DNA of 12,211 nt from Synergistaceae bacterium (GTDB lineage Bacteria; Synergistota; Synergistia; Synergistales; Aminobacteriaceae). Of the stretch, positions 1 through 6,437 are shown piece by piece (the stretch's first letter is position 1; each line of letters opens with the position of its first letter). The notes beneath the pieces were generated by a model that saw nothing but the letters and a program-made list of their open reading frames with translations, ran no database searches and was not told the origin of the DNA. Where the stretch lies: the NCBI GenBank assembly GCA_017447325.1, contig JAFSNU010000089.1, positions 1 through 12,211 of the forward strand, written 5' to 3'. The position numbers and the translations under genes were made by a program.

Positions 1-157
1 CATGACCCGCAACTAAATTTACTTTCAGCAAAACTTTATTGCCAGGCTTAACAAATTTTGCCATTCCGCCGAGACTATCGACCGCACGTTTTACAGCTAA
101 ATCAATTTCAGCCTGATTATAATTATTTTGCTTAATTAAAATTACTTTATCATTCAT
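1..157 (-). CDS. DUF362-type protein, N-terminal fragment cut by window edge
   Basis: Reading leftward from an ATG at 157-155 gives 52 open codons to the window edge. The translation begins MNDKVILIKQ and contains KPGNKVLLKVNLVAGH at about residues 37-52. A Pro-Gly followed by VLLKVNL is typical of the start of DUF362 proteins, which often carry additional 4Fe-4S ferredoxin domains; that part would lie to the left and is not visible. The start lies 15 nt after the stop of the upstream PQ-loop gene, so co-transcription is likely. No good Shine-Dalgarno is visible before the ATG (only AAG), which would fit translational coupling. Family assignment rests on one short motif and is moderately sure; the biochemical role cannot be stated. 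Confidence 0.62.
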   Translation of the reverse strand, partial: MNDKVILIKQNNYNQAEIDLAVKRAVDSLGGMAKFVKPGNKVLLKVNLVAGH

Positions 158-172
158 CTTAAATTTAAAACT

Positions 173-469
173 TTAAGCTTTGCCCCCGTACGCCCGCGCC
201 GCGTCAAGTTTCTTATTTCTGAAATAAAGCGCAGCGTCAGCCGCAACCATTAAGAAATTTATACTATACGGGATCAATAAAAATCCTGTTATGCCGTCGG
301 CTATTAACACTTTCAAAATTCCCGACGCATAGCCCACAAGCACGACAGCCGAAAATCCAATACTCTTGCCCTTTGCAGTGCGTGAACGCCAAGATTTTAT
401 TAACGACAAAGGCCAAGCCGCGCCGAAACATACCAACATCATCGTCTCAAAAAATTTTGCCCAGTCCAT
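173..469 (-). CDS. Small PQ-loop / SemiSWEET-like membrane protein
   Basis: A 98-residue integral membrane protein with about three hydrophobic segments (roughly residues 6-24, 37-57 and 60-83) and a Lys/Arg-rich C-terminal tail. The stretch around W19-P20 followed by IKSWRS and AKGKS (residues 24-36) resembles the PQ-loop signature, in which a Trp-Pro or Pro-Gln pair is followed by a basic loop ending in Gly-Lys-Ser. Length and three-helix architecture match a SemiSWEET-type half transporter, which would work as a dimer in the inner membrane. The substrate cannot be inferred. The start is well supported: AAGGAG lies 8 nt before the ATG. It sits 152 nt after dprA, separated by an interspersed repeat, and 15 nt before the DUF362-like gene. 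Confidence 0.68.
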   Translation of the reverse strand: MDWAKFFETMMLVCFGAAWPLSLIKSWRSRTAKGKSIGFSAVVLVGYASGILKVLIADGITGFLLIPYSINFLMVAADAALYFRNKKLDAARAYGGKA

Positions 470-621
470 TAAATTACACTCCTTTTATAAATTAATTTTA
501 ATTTAAATTTAGCGCAACGACACCCCTCCGGACTCTTCGAGGCCACCTCAAAGGCTTCACCCCTCTGTCACTGCGTGACATCTCCCCTTACAGGGGCGAC
601 GAGAGCATTTTTAATTATAAT
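470..621. other. Spacer between dprA and the PQ-loop gene
   Basis: This 152-bp gap has AT-rich edges and a GC-rich core. The core (514-606) is one copy of an interspersed hairpin repeat described separately. The left edge carries the ribosome-binding site of the PQ-loop gene. I see no RNA gene and no convincing promoter. The hairpins could act as processing sites or a weak terminator for dprA transcripts, but no U-run follows them on the minus strand. Confidence 0.6.
514..606 (-). repeat. Interspersed hairpin repeat, copy A
   Basis: A GC-rich island in AT-rich intergenic DNA with two perfect small hairpins: TGTCAC-TGC-GTGACA at 566-580 and CCCCT-TAC-AGGGG at 584-596. Read on the minus strand, its core (CCCCTGTAAGGGG, then the second hairpin, then GAGGGGTG) aligns with copy B at 9349-9446 in the same orientation. 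The edge at 514-530, GCAACGACACCCCTCCG, resembles the opposite edge of copy B. No ORF lies inside. It behaves like a small non-autonomous repeat (REP- or MITE-like); the mobilising function is unknown. Confidence 0.7.
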
Positions 622-1758
622 TTACGTCAGCGCCGAATATCTTCCGGCCATGCTCTGACTTATTAACTTATCGCCCGTTAAATTTATTAAACACATCTGC
701 AAATTTACAAAGTCGAGGCCGCTCTTGCTTAATATATCGTCGAAAGTCATATTATTTCCCTTCTCGATTATCGCAAGGACTTTCTGCTCGTCCGGCGTGA
801 GCTTCGCTAAATTATTATTATTAACATTATTACTAACTTGCGAATTATTATCAAAATTAAGCATTAACTGACCGTGAGCTCCGCCTATAGACTTTATAAA
901 TTCATTTACGTCAACTAAGGCATGCGCTCCGTCTCGAATTAAATTATTAGTGCCTCGGCTCATCTCGTCGCTTATGCGCCCCGGGACGCTCCAGATTTCA
1001 CGCCCTGCTTCTGTCGTCAGCTTCGCCGTCCCCATCGCTCCGCCGTCAACAGGCGACTCAACGACGACAGTCCGGCTCGCCATTCCCATTATAATTCTGT
1101 TGCGCTCGGGAAAATGCCACTGCTCGCCTTTCGTCCCGAACGGATATTCAGTCACTAAAGCTCCGTGCTGAGCAATCTCACTAAATAACTGCCGATGCTC
1201 CGACGGATAAACTATATCAAGCCCAGTTCCCATTACAGCAACCGTAAAGCCGTTCTCCTCAAGGCATCCCATATGCCCCGCCTCGTCAATCCCTTTTGCC
1301 CCGCCGCTTATCACCGCAAAGCCGACCTTAGCTAAAGCCCGTCCCAAGCTCTCAGCTATACTATGGCCGTAATTGCTGCACCGCCTCGTGCCGACTATAG
1401 CAACAGACTTAACAGTCAAATTTGCTAAATTCTCAGGCTCAGCACTCATCACGTAAAGCCCTATCGGCGCGTCTTTAATTTCTTTCAGCCTCGTCGGATA
1501 TTCATGGCTCTCAACGTGAATAAATCTCGCATTAAATCTATTGATTTTATCAAGCTCGCGCTCCGGCCATGAATTATCAATTAATAAATCATTTAACCGC
1601 TTCTGCACCCCGGGCTTTAAGCCTATCTTCTCCCAGAGCTCGAGATTATTATTATTAAATAAATCTTTCGCGTCATAGCCCTTTTTCAGCAAATAAAACG
1701 AGCTGATATTTGCCTGCGCCGCGTTTAATAATATTGCCGCCCTAAATAAATCATCCAT
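622..1758 (-). CDS. dprA: DNA processing protein DprA (Smf)
   Basis: A 378-residue DprA/Smf protein. In naturally transforming bacteria DprA binds incoming single-stranded DNA and loads RecA; it is also conserved in species not known to transform. The Rossmann-like core spans about residues 83-290, with VAIVGTRRCSNYG (119-131), SGGAKGIDEAGH (151-162), YPSEHRQL (184-191), FPERNRII (216-223) and VPGR (258-261). A winged-helix-type C-terminal domain follows at about 318-378, joined by an Asn-rich linker (303-316). The ATG at 1758 has no good Shine-Dalgarno; the region before it is a duplicated piece of the 3' end of nth, so translation may depend on coupling. It is the third gene of the lon-nth-dprA run. 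No other competence genes are visible. Confidence 0.95.
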   Translation of the reverse strand: MDDLFRAAILLNAAQANISSFYLLKKGYDAKDLFNNNNLELWEKIGLKPGVQKRLNDLLIDNSWPERELDKINRFNARFIHVESHEYPTRLKEIKDAPIGLYVMSAEPENLANLTVKSVAIVGTRRCSNYGHSIAESLGRALAKVGFAVISGGAKGIDEAGHMGCLEENGFTVAVMGTGLDIVYPSEHRQLFSEIAQHGALVTEYPFGTKGEQWHFPERNRIIMGMASRTVVVESPVDGGAMGTAKLTTEAGREIWSVPGRISDEMSRGTNNLIRDGAHALVDVNEFIKSIGGAHGQLMLNFDNNSQVSNNVNNNNLAKLTPDEQKVLAIIEKGNNMTFDDILSKSGLDFVNLQMCLINLTGDKLISQSMAGRYSALT

Positions 1759-1761
1759 TTC

Positions 1762-1827
1762 TAAACTCGCATAAATCTAATTTGCTTTAAACTTTCAAAC
1801 TCTTAAACTTGCATAAATCTAATTTGC
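1762..1827 (-). repeat. 42-bp tandem duplication at the nth/dprA junction
   Basis: Two 24-bp blocks, 1804-1827 and 1762-1785, differ at one base and are offset by exactly 42 bp (14 codons). The first block encodes GKLDLCKF at the end of Nth, including the last iron-sulfur Cys. The second lies downstream of the present nth stop (1789-1787). The nth frame continued past that stop would read SKLDLCEFRNG and end at a TGA at 1753-1751, overlapping the dprA ATG. This suggests the duplication created a new, earlier nth stop. Confidence 0.85.
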
Positions 1828-2467
1828 CTAACGGGCATTGCTCGCAGTTCGCTTTACGCGCAGTGCATAACGCCCGTCCGTGTTCGATCATGTTGACATG
1901 TCCGCCTAAATATCTTTCAGGCTCGACCTCGTCCTCAAGCATTAAGCTTATATTTTCAGCTATAGTATTAGCAGGAACAAGGCCGATGCGTTTAGATATG
2001 CGGCTTATATGCGTGTCAACCGGAAACGCCGGGACTTTCAAATCAAACATCATCACGCACGCCGCTGTCTTCGCTCCGACGCCGGGCAAGCCCGTCAAAT
2101 ATTTGCGAATTTCATTACGCTCTCTGTTCGCAAGCTCTTTAATCGAGTACTCGCCGAAGTCTTGTTTAATAATCTCTAAAATATCCAAAATTCTCCGCGA
2201 CTTAGTCGGCGCAAGTCCCGCAGGCCTTATAGCATCCTCAAGCTCTCTTATATTTCTGTCAGCCACATCATCCCAGCTTTTAAATTTATCTTTCAGGCGC
2301 TTAAACGCCGCGTCACGGTTTTTATCGTTCGTGTTCTGAGATAACACAGTCAGGATTAATCCGTCCAACGGCTCGTCATGGCCAAGCTCCGGCTGCCGCT
2401 CTTCATTATGATATAACTTTTCAAGCTCGTTTAATATTAAATTAATCCAGACTTTTAAATCATTCAT
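1787..2467 (-). CDS. nth: Endonuclease III, base-excision DNA glycosylase/AP lyase
   Basis: A 226-residue HhH-GPD glycosylase. Family members remove oxidised pyrimidines and cleave the strand at the abasic site. The helix-hairpin-helix motif LPGVGAKTA (127-135) holds the expected catalytic Lys133; the catalytic Asp is D151 in VDTH. Their 18-residue spacing equals that of E. coli Nth (K120/D138). Four Cys at 201, 208, 211 and 219 form a 4Fe-4S motif with spacing Cx6Cx2Cx7C; the last gap is longer than the common x5. The ATG overlaps the end of the upstream lon-like gene by 8 nt, indicating coupled translation. The C-terminal tail after Cys219 seems altered by a 42-bp tandem duplication. A close HhH-GPD relative cannot be excluded, but Nth fits best. 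Confidence 0.93.
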   Translation of the reverse strand: MNDLKVWINLILNELEKLYHNEERQPELGHDEPLDGLILTVLSQNTNDKNRDAAFKRLKDKFKSWDDVADRNIRELEDAIRPAGLAPTKSRRILDILEIIKQDFGEYSIKELANRERNEIRKYLTGLPGVGAKTAACVMMFDLKVPAFPVDTHISRISKRIGLVPANTIAENISLMLEDEVEPERYLGGHVNMIEHGRALCTARKANCEQCPLGKLDLCKFKSLKV

Positions 2468-4841
2468 GCTTCTTGCCGACCTGCTTCTCGAGCTTTAAAC
2501 TATCATCAAGCATCTTCTTTAAACGCGCCTTCACTAACTTATGCGCCTTGTCAGCTTTAACGCCCGTCAAAATTTCAATGCCGTCGTCTATATTATCAAC
2601 AGTCCAGATACTAAACTTATTATCTCTCACGGCCTCTATAACTTCGTCGTTTAACATCAAATTACGCGCGTTCGCCGCCGGTATCATCACGCCCTGCGAA
2701 CCGGTCAAGCCGTCAAGCTTGCAGCAGTCAAAAAATCCCTCGATCTTCTCGTTCACGCCGCCGATAGCCTGCACATTTCCGAACTGATCCACTGATCCAG
2801 TCACGCCTATTTCCTGACTTAACGGCAAGTCCGCCAATGCTGAGAGTATGCAGTAAAGTTCAGTTGACGACGCGCTGTCGCCCTCGATGCCGCCGTAATT
2901 TTGTTCAAACGCTATTCTTGCAGTTAAAGACAGCGGCATATCCTGCGCATACTTGCGGCCTAAATAGCTCGACAAGATCATCAAGCCTTTATTATGAATC
3001 GGGCCGGTCATCTTGACTTCGCGCTCTATATTCACAACGCCCTCTTGTCCCATGAAAACATTTGCAGTGATACGCGAGGGATGGCCAAATCTATAGTCGC
3101 TCATCTCTATTATAGATAACCCGTTAATCTGCCCGACTGCCTTGCCGCGAGTGTCAATCCTTAAAGTCTTATTTTTAAATGCGTTTAATAATTTCTCCTG
3201 ATACAAAGCTGACCTGTAAATCTTTTGTGCTGCAGCCTTTTTGACATGCTCTCTGGTCACAAATTTTTTGCGGCTATTCGACAAACGCGCCCAAGTCCCG
3301 GCCTCGATTAATAATTCCCTCAGCTTGCCTAACTCAACGCTTAATAATTCCTGATTCTCGGCCTCGCGCCCCGCCCATTCTATAACTTCAGATAAAGCTC
3401 CGGCATCAAACGGCATTAAATTTTCACGCTCGATAATTCCCGCAATGCAACGCGCCATTTTATTCTCGTTCTCCAAATTGCGCGGCATGTCAAAATCAAA
3501 GCTCGCCTTGATTTTAAATAATTTTTGAAATTCCGGATCATAATATTTTAATAATTCATAAATGCGATAAGAGCCTATCATTACAATTTTCAAGTTTATT
3601 TTCACGGCCTGAGGCTTCAGCGACGCGACGTGAAAAAATCCGTACTGCTCGTCTAAATTCTCAATCACGGACTCGCCGGTACTCAACACGCGTTTTATAG
3701 CTTCCCATGACATGTAATTCATCAAAACTTTTTCAGCATCTATAAGCAAAAATCCGCCGTTTGCCTTGTGAATTGCTCCGGCTATAATATGGCTGAAGTC
3801 AGTATGCAAATAATTTTGATGACTTTCATACTCTATTTTGCCGGCAATATTCGAGTAAGTCGGGTTGCTCTCGCGGATGACGGGGACGCCCTTTTCGGGG
3901 TCGTTGCTCACGAATAAATTTGCGCTGTAACGCGAAAAATCAACATCAGCCGAGTCGTCCCTTGCGGCCGTGATAAATGCGCCGGAATTTTTAATTACAT
4001 CATTGCTCATGCTGTCCAGCCAGTTTATTAATTTATCATTAAAATTATATTCGCCTTTAATCTCATCGAACAGAGGCGTTATAGCTTCTTTGCAAATCTC
4101 AGCTTCCAAATTATTTAACTTCTCTTTTAAATCTTTCTCCATGTCGCGAATAACGCGCAGTCCGGCTATCGTCTCACGGGTGACTTTGTCAGACAAGTCA
4201 TGATAATATTTCTGCCGCTTTGCGCTTAACTTTTCAAATTCTTCCGGCTCGATCTCCTTTAACTTGCCTCTGACTTTCTTCAACGGGATATTCATAAATC
4301 CCTGTGGCGTGCGTTTCAGCGCAAAACTATTCTGCTCGGCTTTAGCTTTTAAATCGCTCATTATTGCATCAGCATTTTCCTGAAAATCTCTAACTAATTT
4401 AGCTTTTGCCGCGTCATAGTCAGCCTGTTCAAAGGCCTTGCCTATTGCAGACTTTAACTCGTTTAATAAATTCTCTAAATCTTTAACAAGTTTTTTGCCC
4501 TGTCCCGCCGGTATATTTAAAGCAACAGGCTGCGAAGGCTCTTCGAAATTATAAACATAAAGCAAGTCGTCAGGAGTTTTTAAACTTGCCGCAAGCTCTT
4601 TTAATCTCTCAAGCGCATAGCTCGTCCTGCCGCTGCCGGGCTCTCCGGCTATAAATATATTATAGCCGCAGTTTTCCGCAGGAACTGCAAGGCCGAAATC
4701 TATTGCTTCCGCCGCGCGTTCCTGTCCTATCAAATTATTATTTAAATCTAAATCTTTTATATCAAAATCCCGAGCCTTAATTTTCCATTCAGCCGGTTTC
4801 TTAATCTTTTTTAAATTTTCTGGCTTTAATTTTAATTTCAA
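2460..4841 (-). CDS. Lon-family ATP-dependent protease (AAA_32/LonB-like)
   Basis: A 793-residue AAA+ protease of the Lon clan, lacking the long substrate-binding N-domain of classical LonA. The P-loop GEPGSGRT (66-73) has Arg where Walker A normally has Lys, which I recall as usual in this subfamily. A long helical, coiled-coil-like insertion covers about 100-270. GGFLLIDAEKVL is the Walker B region. The protease domain carries GDSAS with catalytic Ser656 and NEKIEG with Lys699, 43 residues apart as in E. coli Lon (S679/K722), so an intact Ser-Lys dyad is present. Likely role: cytosolic degradation of damaged or regulatory proteins. The start is a TTG at 4841 preceded by GGCAGGA about 7 nt upstream. 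It leads a tight run with nth (8-nt overlap) and dprA. Confidence 0.92.
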   Translation of the reverse strand: MKLKLKPENLKKIKKPAEWKIKARDFDIKDLDLNNNLIGQERAAEAIDFGLAVPAENCGYNIFIAGEPGSGRTSYALERLKELAASLKTPDDLLYVYNFEEPSQPVALNIPAGQGKKLVKDLENLLNELKSAIGKAFEQADYDAAKAKLVRDFQENADAIMSDLKAKAEQNSFALKRTPQGFMNIPLKKVRGKLKEIEPEEFEKLSAKRQKYYHDLSDKVTRETIAGLRVIRDMEKDLKEKLNNLEAEICKEAITPLFDEIKGEYNFNDKLINWLDSMSNDVIKNSGAFITAARDDSADVDFSRYSANLFVSNDPEKGVPVIRESNPTYSNIAGKIEYESHQNYLHTDFSHIIAGAIHKANGGFLLIDAEKVLMNYMSWEAIKRVLSTGESVIENLDEQYGFFHVASLKPQAVKINLKIVMIGSYRIYELLKYYDPEFQKLFKIKASFDFDMPRNLENENKMARCIAGIIERENLMPFDAGALSEVIEWAGREAENQELLSVELGKLRELLIEAGTWARLSNSRKKFVTREHVKKAAAQKIYRSALYQEKLLNAFKNKTLRIDTRGKAVGQINGLSIIEMSDYRFGHPSRITANVFMGQEGVVNIEREVKMTGPIHNKGLMILSSYLGRKYAQDMPLSLTARIAFEQNYGGIEGDSASSTELYCILSALADLPLSQEIGVTGSVDQFGNVQAIGGVNEKIEGFFDCCKLDGLTGSQGVMIPAANARNLMLNDEVIEAVRDNKFSIWTVDNIDDGIEILTGVKADKAHKLVKARLKKMLDDSLKLEKQVGKKHE

Positions 4842-5137
4842 GTTTAATTCCTGCCTTTAAAATTTTTCATCTCATAATACTAAAATTTTTAATTTAAATA
4901 AATCGCGCAATTCACTTAAAATTTTAATTAAGCAAACTTAAAGCCATAAAAATTTTTAATCAAGCAACGCACTCAAAAATTTTACGCAAGCAAATTAAAA
5001 TTTTTAATTCAGCAACTCGCAAGCTTAAAGCTTTAAAAATTTTTCACACAAACAAAGTACAAGCCTCGCAGAGCCGCAAGCCTAAAAATTTTTAATTAAT
5101 CAACGCCTCAAAATTTTACGCAAGCAAATTGAATTTT
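4842..5137. other. Repeat-filled AT-rich spacer between sirTM and the lon-like gene
   Basis: This 296-bp spacer has no ORF or RNA gene I can support. It is built from repeated pieces: AAAAATTTTT palindromes at about 4948, 5035 and 5084 with shorter versions elsewhere, and imperfect copies of a ~75-bp block that also covers the 3' end of the sirtuin gene. The ribosome-binding site of the lon-like gene lies at its left end. TATTAT on the minus strand near 4879 could be a -10 box, but no matching -35 is apparent, so I do not call a promoter. The A/T palindromes lack GC-rich stems and are not clear terminators. Confidence 0.6.
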
Positions 5138-5158
5138 TTAATTAAGCAACTCGCAAAC
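4948..5158. repeat. Imperfect ~75-bp direct repeats, offset 136 bp, overlapping the sirtuin 3' end
   Basis: The block beginning at 4948 (A5T5, then CAAGCAACGC, then TTTTACGCAAGCAAATT, then AGCAACTCGCAA) recurs from 5084 in the same order and orientation with a few substitutions and two 1-nt gaps. The second copy runs into the coding end of the sirtuin gene (5138-5158). An extra piece, CCTCGCAGAGC at 5064-5074, matches the sirtuin 3' end at 5158-5168. A third, shorter and more diverged copy seems present near 4907-4945. Confidence 0.8.
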
Positions 5159-6028
5159 CTCGCAGAGCTGAGATAAAACTTCGCAAATATCTTTATTAAT
5201 GCAAATAGATTTATCTTTAATCTCAGCCGGAGCGTAAGCCTCGTTCAAGTTCACGCAAGCATAACGCGCTTCCGGCCATTCCAAAGTCATTTCCTGAAAC
5301 GGAAATTTTATTATGCTCGGCGTGTTCATGCCCGTGCCGATCTCCCAGAATAAAACTTTTTTATCATGACGCTGCTCCAAAAAATTTACGTAACGCTTGG
5401 CCGCGTCATGCCAGCCTTGATCTTCGACAAACGTCATGTCCGTCCGCAAGTTCATGCTCATGACTTCGCCGCAAACTGGGCAGTGCGGGATTAATTTTTC
5501 ATCAACTTTCATGTCATGCTGCGAGTTAAATAATTTATAAATTATTTCTTTATTATCATAAGTCTTTTGATGACACGGCACGCTGCACTGAAATAATCCG
5601 TAATCGCCCTGCGTGTAAAATAATCTTGACTTGTCGAAGCCAGCTCGTTGGAAACAATGATCAACGTTAGTAGTTAAAACAAAATAATCTTTGCTCTCAA
5701 CTAATTTTAATAAATTCTCGTAAACAGGCTTTTTGTCTTCAGGCTCCAAATATCTATTAATCATAATATGCCTGCTCCAGTACGCCCAGAACTCGCCAGC
5801 GCTTTCGAATTTGCAGAATCCGCCCGAGTACATGTCATTAAATTTATATTTGGCCGCGAAGTCCGCAAAATATTTTTCAAATCTCGCTCCGTTGTAAGTA
5901 TAACCGGCTGATGTTGACAAGCCCGAGCCCGCGCCTATTATCACAGCCTCGCAGTTATTCAAAGCTTCACGCAATAAATTAATTCCGTCCGGCGTGTCAC
6001 AGGCCGGAGCCCTGCGCATGAATTTCAT
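5138..6028 (-). CDS. Class M-like sirtuin (SirTM), probable protein ADP-ribosyltransferase
   Basis: A 296-residue Sir2-fold protein. The NAD-binding start GAGSGLSTSAGYTY (32-45) is followed by TTNVDHCFQRAG (119-130) and YTQGDYGLFQC (138-148). Ordinary deacylating sirtuins have a catalytic His in the segment where this protein has Gln140. The Asn121/Gln140 pair is spaced 19 residues apart, as are N118/Q137 reported for Staphylococcus aureus SirTM, a class that ADP-ribosylates lipoylated GcvH-L. A Zn site is visible: C148, C152, C183, C186. ATG 6028 is preceded by AGGAG, which overlaps the TAG stop of the 71-aa gene 14 nt upstream, so the two are surely co-transcribed. No macrodomain, GcvH-L or LplA2 gene is in the window. 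The substrate is unknown; class assignment is inference from motifs. Confidence 0.85.
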   Translation of the reverse strand: MKFMRRAPACDTPDGINLLREALNNCEAVIIGAGSGLSTSAGYTYNGARFEKYFADFAAKYKFNDMYSGGFCKFESAGEFWAYWSRHIMINRYLEPEDKKPVYENLLKLVESKDYFVLTTNVDHCFQRAGFDKSRLFYTQGDYGLFQCSVPCHQKTYDNKEIIYKLFNSQHDMKVDEKLIPHCPVCGEVMSMNLRTDMTFVEDQGWHDAAKRYVNFLEQRHDKKVLFWEIGTGMNTPSIIKFPFQEMTLEWPEARYACVNLNEAYAPAEIKDKSICINKDICEVLSQLCEVCELLN

Positions 6029-6042
6029 TTATCTATTCGCTC

Positions 6043-6258
6043 CTAATCTTTGTCCGTGATTATAAATTTTTTAGTAATTTTCTTGACTTCCTTAATCTGC
6101 GCCGGCAGACGCCTCTTCGACGAGATTAATACGCCGTCATCGTCGAGCCTGCCCAGGCTGCGCTGCTTATTTCTTGACTTGCCGTTCTCGTCCCTGTAGC
6201 TTGTAACTTCAATTAAATATATTGCATTATTTATTTTTCGTTTTATAATAATGCTCAT
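6043..6258 (-). CDS. 71-aa protein resembling an IS1634-type transposase N-terminus
   Basis: A small basic protein. The segment YLIEVTSYRDENGKSRNKQR (14-33), followed by SLGRLDDDGV, resembles the N-terminal domain of IS1634/IS4-like transposases (pattern: YLxESYRDENGKxRxKxxxxLGRLD). The C-terminal 25 residues are Lys-rich. No DDE catalytic core follows; the ORF ends at TAG and the sirtuin begins 14 nt later. It is probably expressed: AAAGGAG sits 6 nt before the ATG, and a TATAAT box lies about 50 nt upstream. Two readings are possible: a decayed transposase whose expression signals now drive sirTM, or a retained small nucleic-acid-binding protein working with the sirtuin. I cannot choose between them from one sequence. 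Confidence 0.7.
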   Translation of the reverse strand: MSIIIKRKINNAIYLIEVTSYRDENGKSRNKQRSLGRLDDDGVLISSKRRLPAQIKEVKKITKKFIITDKD

Positions 6259-6307
6259 GCAAAGCTCCTTTACATAAAATTTTAAAATAAATTTCAGAAT
6301 TTTTTAA

Positions 6308-6313
6308 ATTATA
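6308..6313 (-). promoter_or_regulatory. Putative -10 box for the 71-aa gene/sirTM operon
   Basis: The minus strand reads TATAAT exactly, about 50 nt before the ATG at 6258, giving a short leader that contains AAAGGAG. No good -35 stands at 16-18 nt; TTGAAA on the minus strand (6333-6328) is only 14 nt away. The -35 region is instead occupied by a 12-bp tandem repeat, which suggests regulator-assisted transcription. Confidence 0.5.
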
Positions 6314-6326
6314 AACTTTTCCCAGT

Positions 6327-6350
6327 TTTTCAACTACATTTTCAACTACA
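6327..6350 (-). repeat. Two perfect tandem 12-bp repeats upstream of the -10 box
   Basis: The plus strand reads TTTTCAACTACA twice with no spacer (6327-6338 and 6339-6350); on the minus strand this is TGTAGTTGAAAA twice. The repeat sits about 14 nt upstream of the TATAAT box of the 71-aa/sirtuin operon. Position and perfect direct repetition fit a binding site for a transcription factor, but a random slippage duplication is possible. Confidence 0.6.
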
Positions 6351-6437
6351 AACGCATTAAAATTTTTCAGTAATCATAACTATTTATCTCATGCCTTAAA
6401 AAAATAAACTGCACGCAAAATTTTAAATTTTAAAATA

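Noticed and set aside
514..606. Intrinsic terminator or structured RNA after dprA
   Set aside because: Hairpins are present but no U-run follows on the minus strand, and the same structure occurs as copy B in an unrelated location, so a dispersed repeat explains it better.
950..1171. Plus-strand open frame opposite dprA
   Set aside because: Antisense shadow of the conserved DprA core, with no recognisable protein features.
1809..2339. Long open frame (176 codons) on the plus strand opposite nth
   Set aside because: It lies wholly antisense to a well-conserved nth gene, its translation shows no domain, and no ribosome-binding site is evident.
2473..2787. Plus-strand open frame opposite the lon-like gene, 3' part
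   Set aside because: Shadow of the conserved protease domain; composition is that of reversed coding sequence.
3970..4203. Plus-strand open frame opposite the lon-like gene, middle
   Set aside because: Antisense to the helical region of the protease; no independent support.
4842..5137. CRISPR-like array in the spacer
   Set aside because: The repeats are few, imperfect, AT-rich and irregularly spaced, and they extend into the sirtuin coding end; no cas genes are present.
5138..6258. Toxin-antitoxin pair formed by the 71-aa protein and the sirtuin
   Set aside because: The gene order and spacing look similar, but neither protein matches a known toxin-antitoxin family and the sirtuin has SirTM enzyme features.
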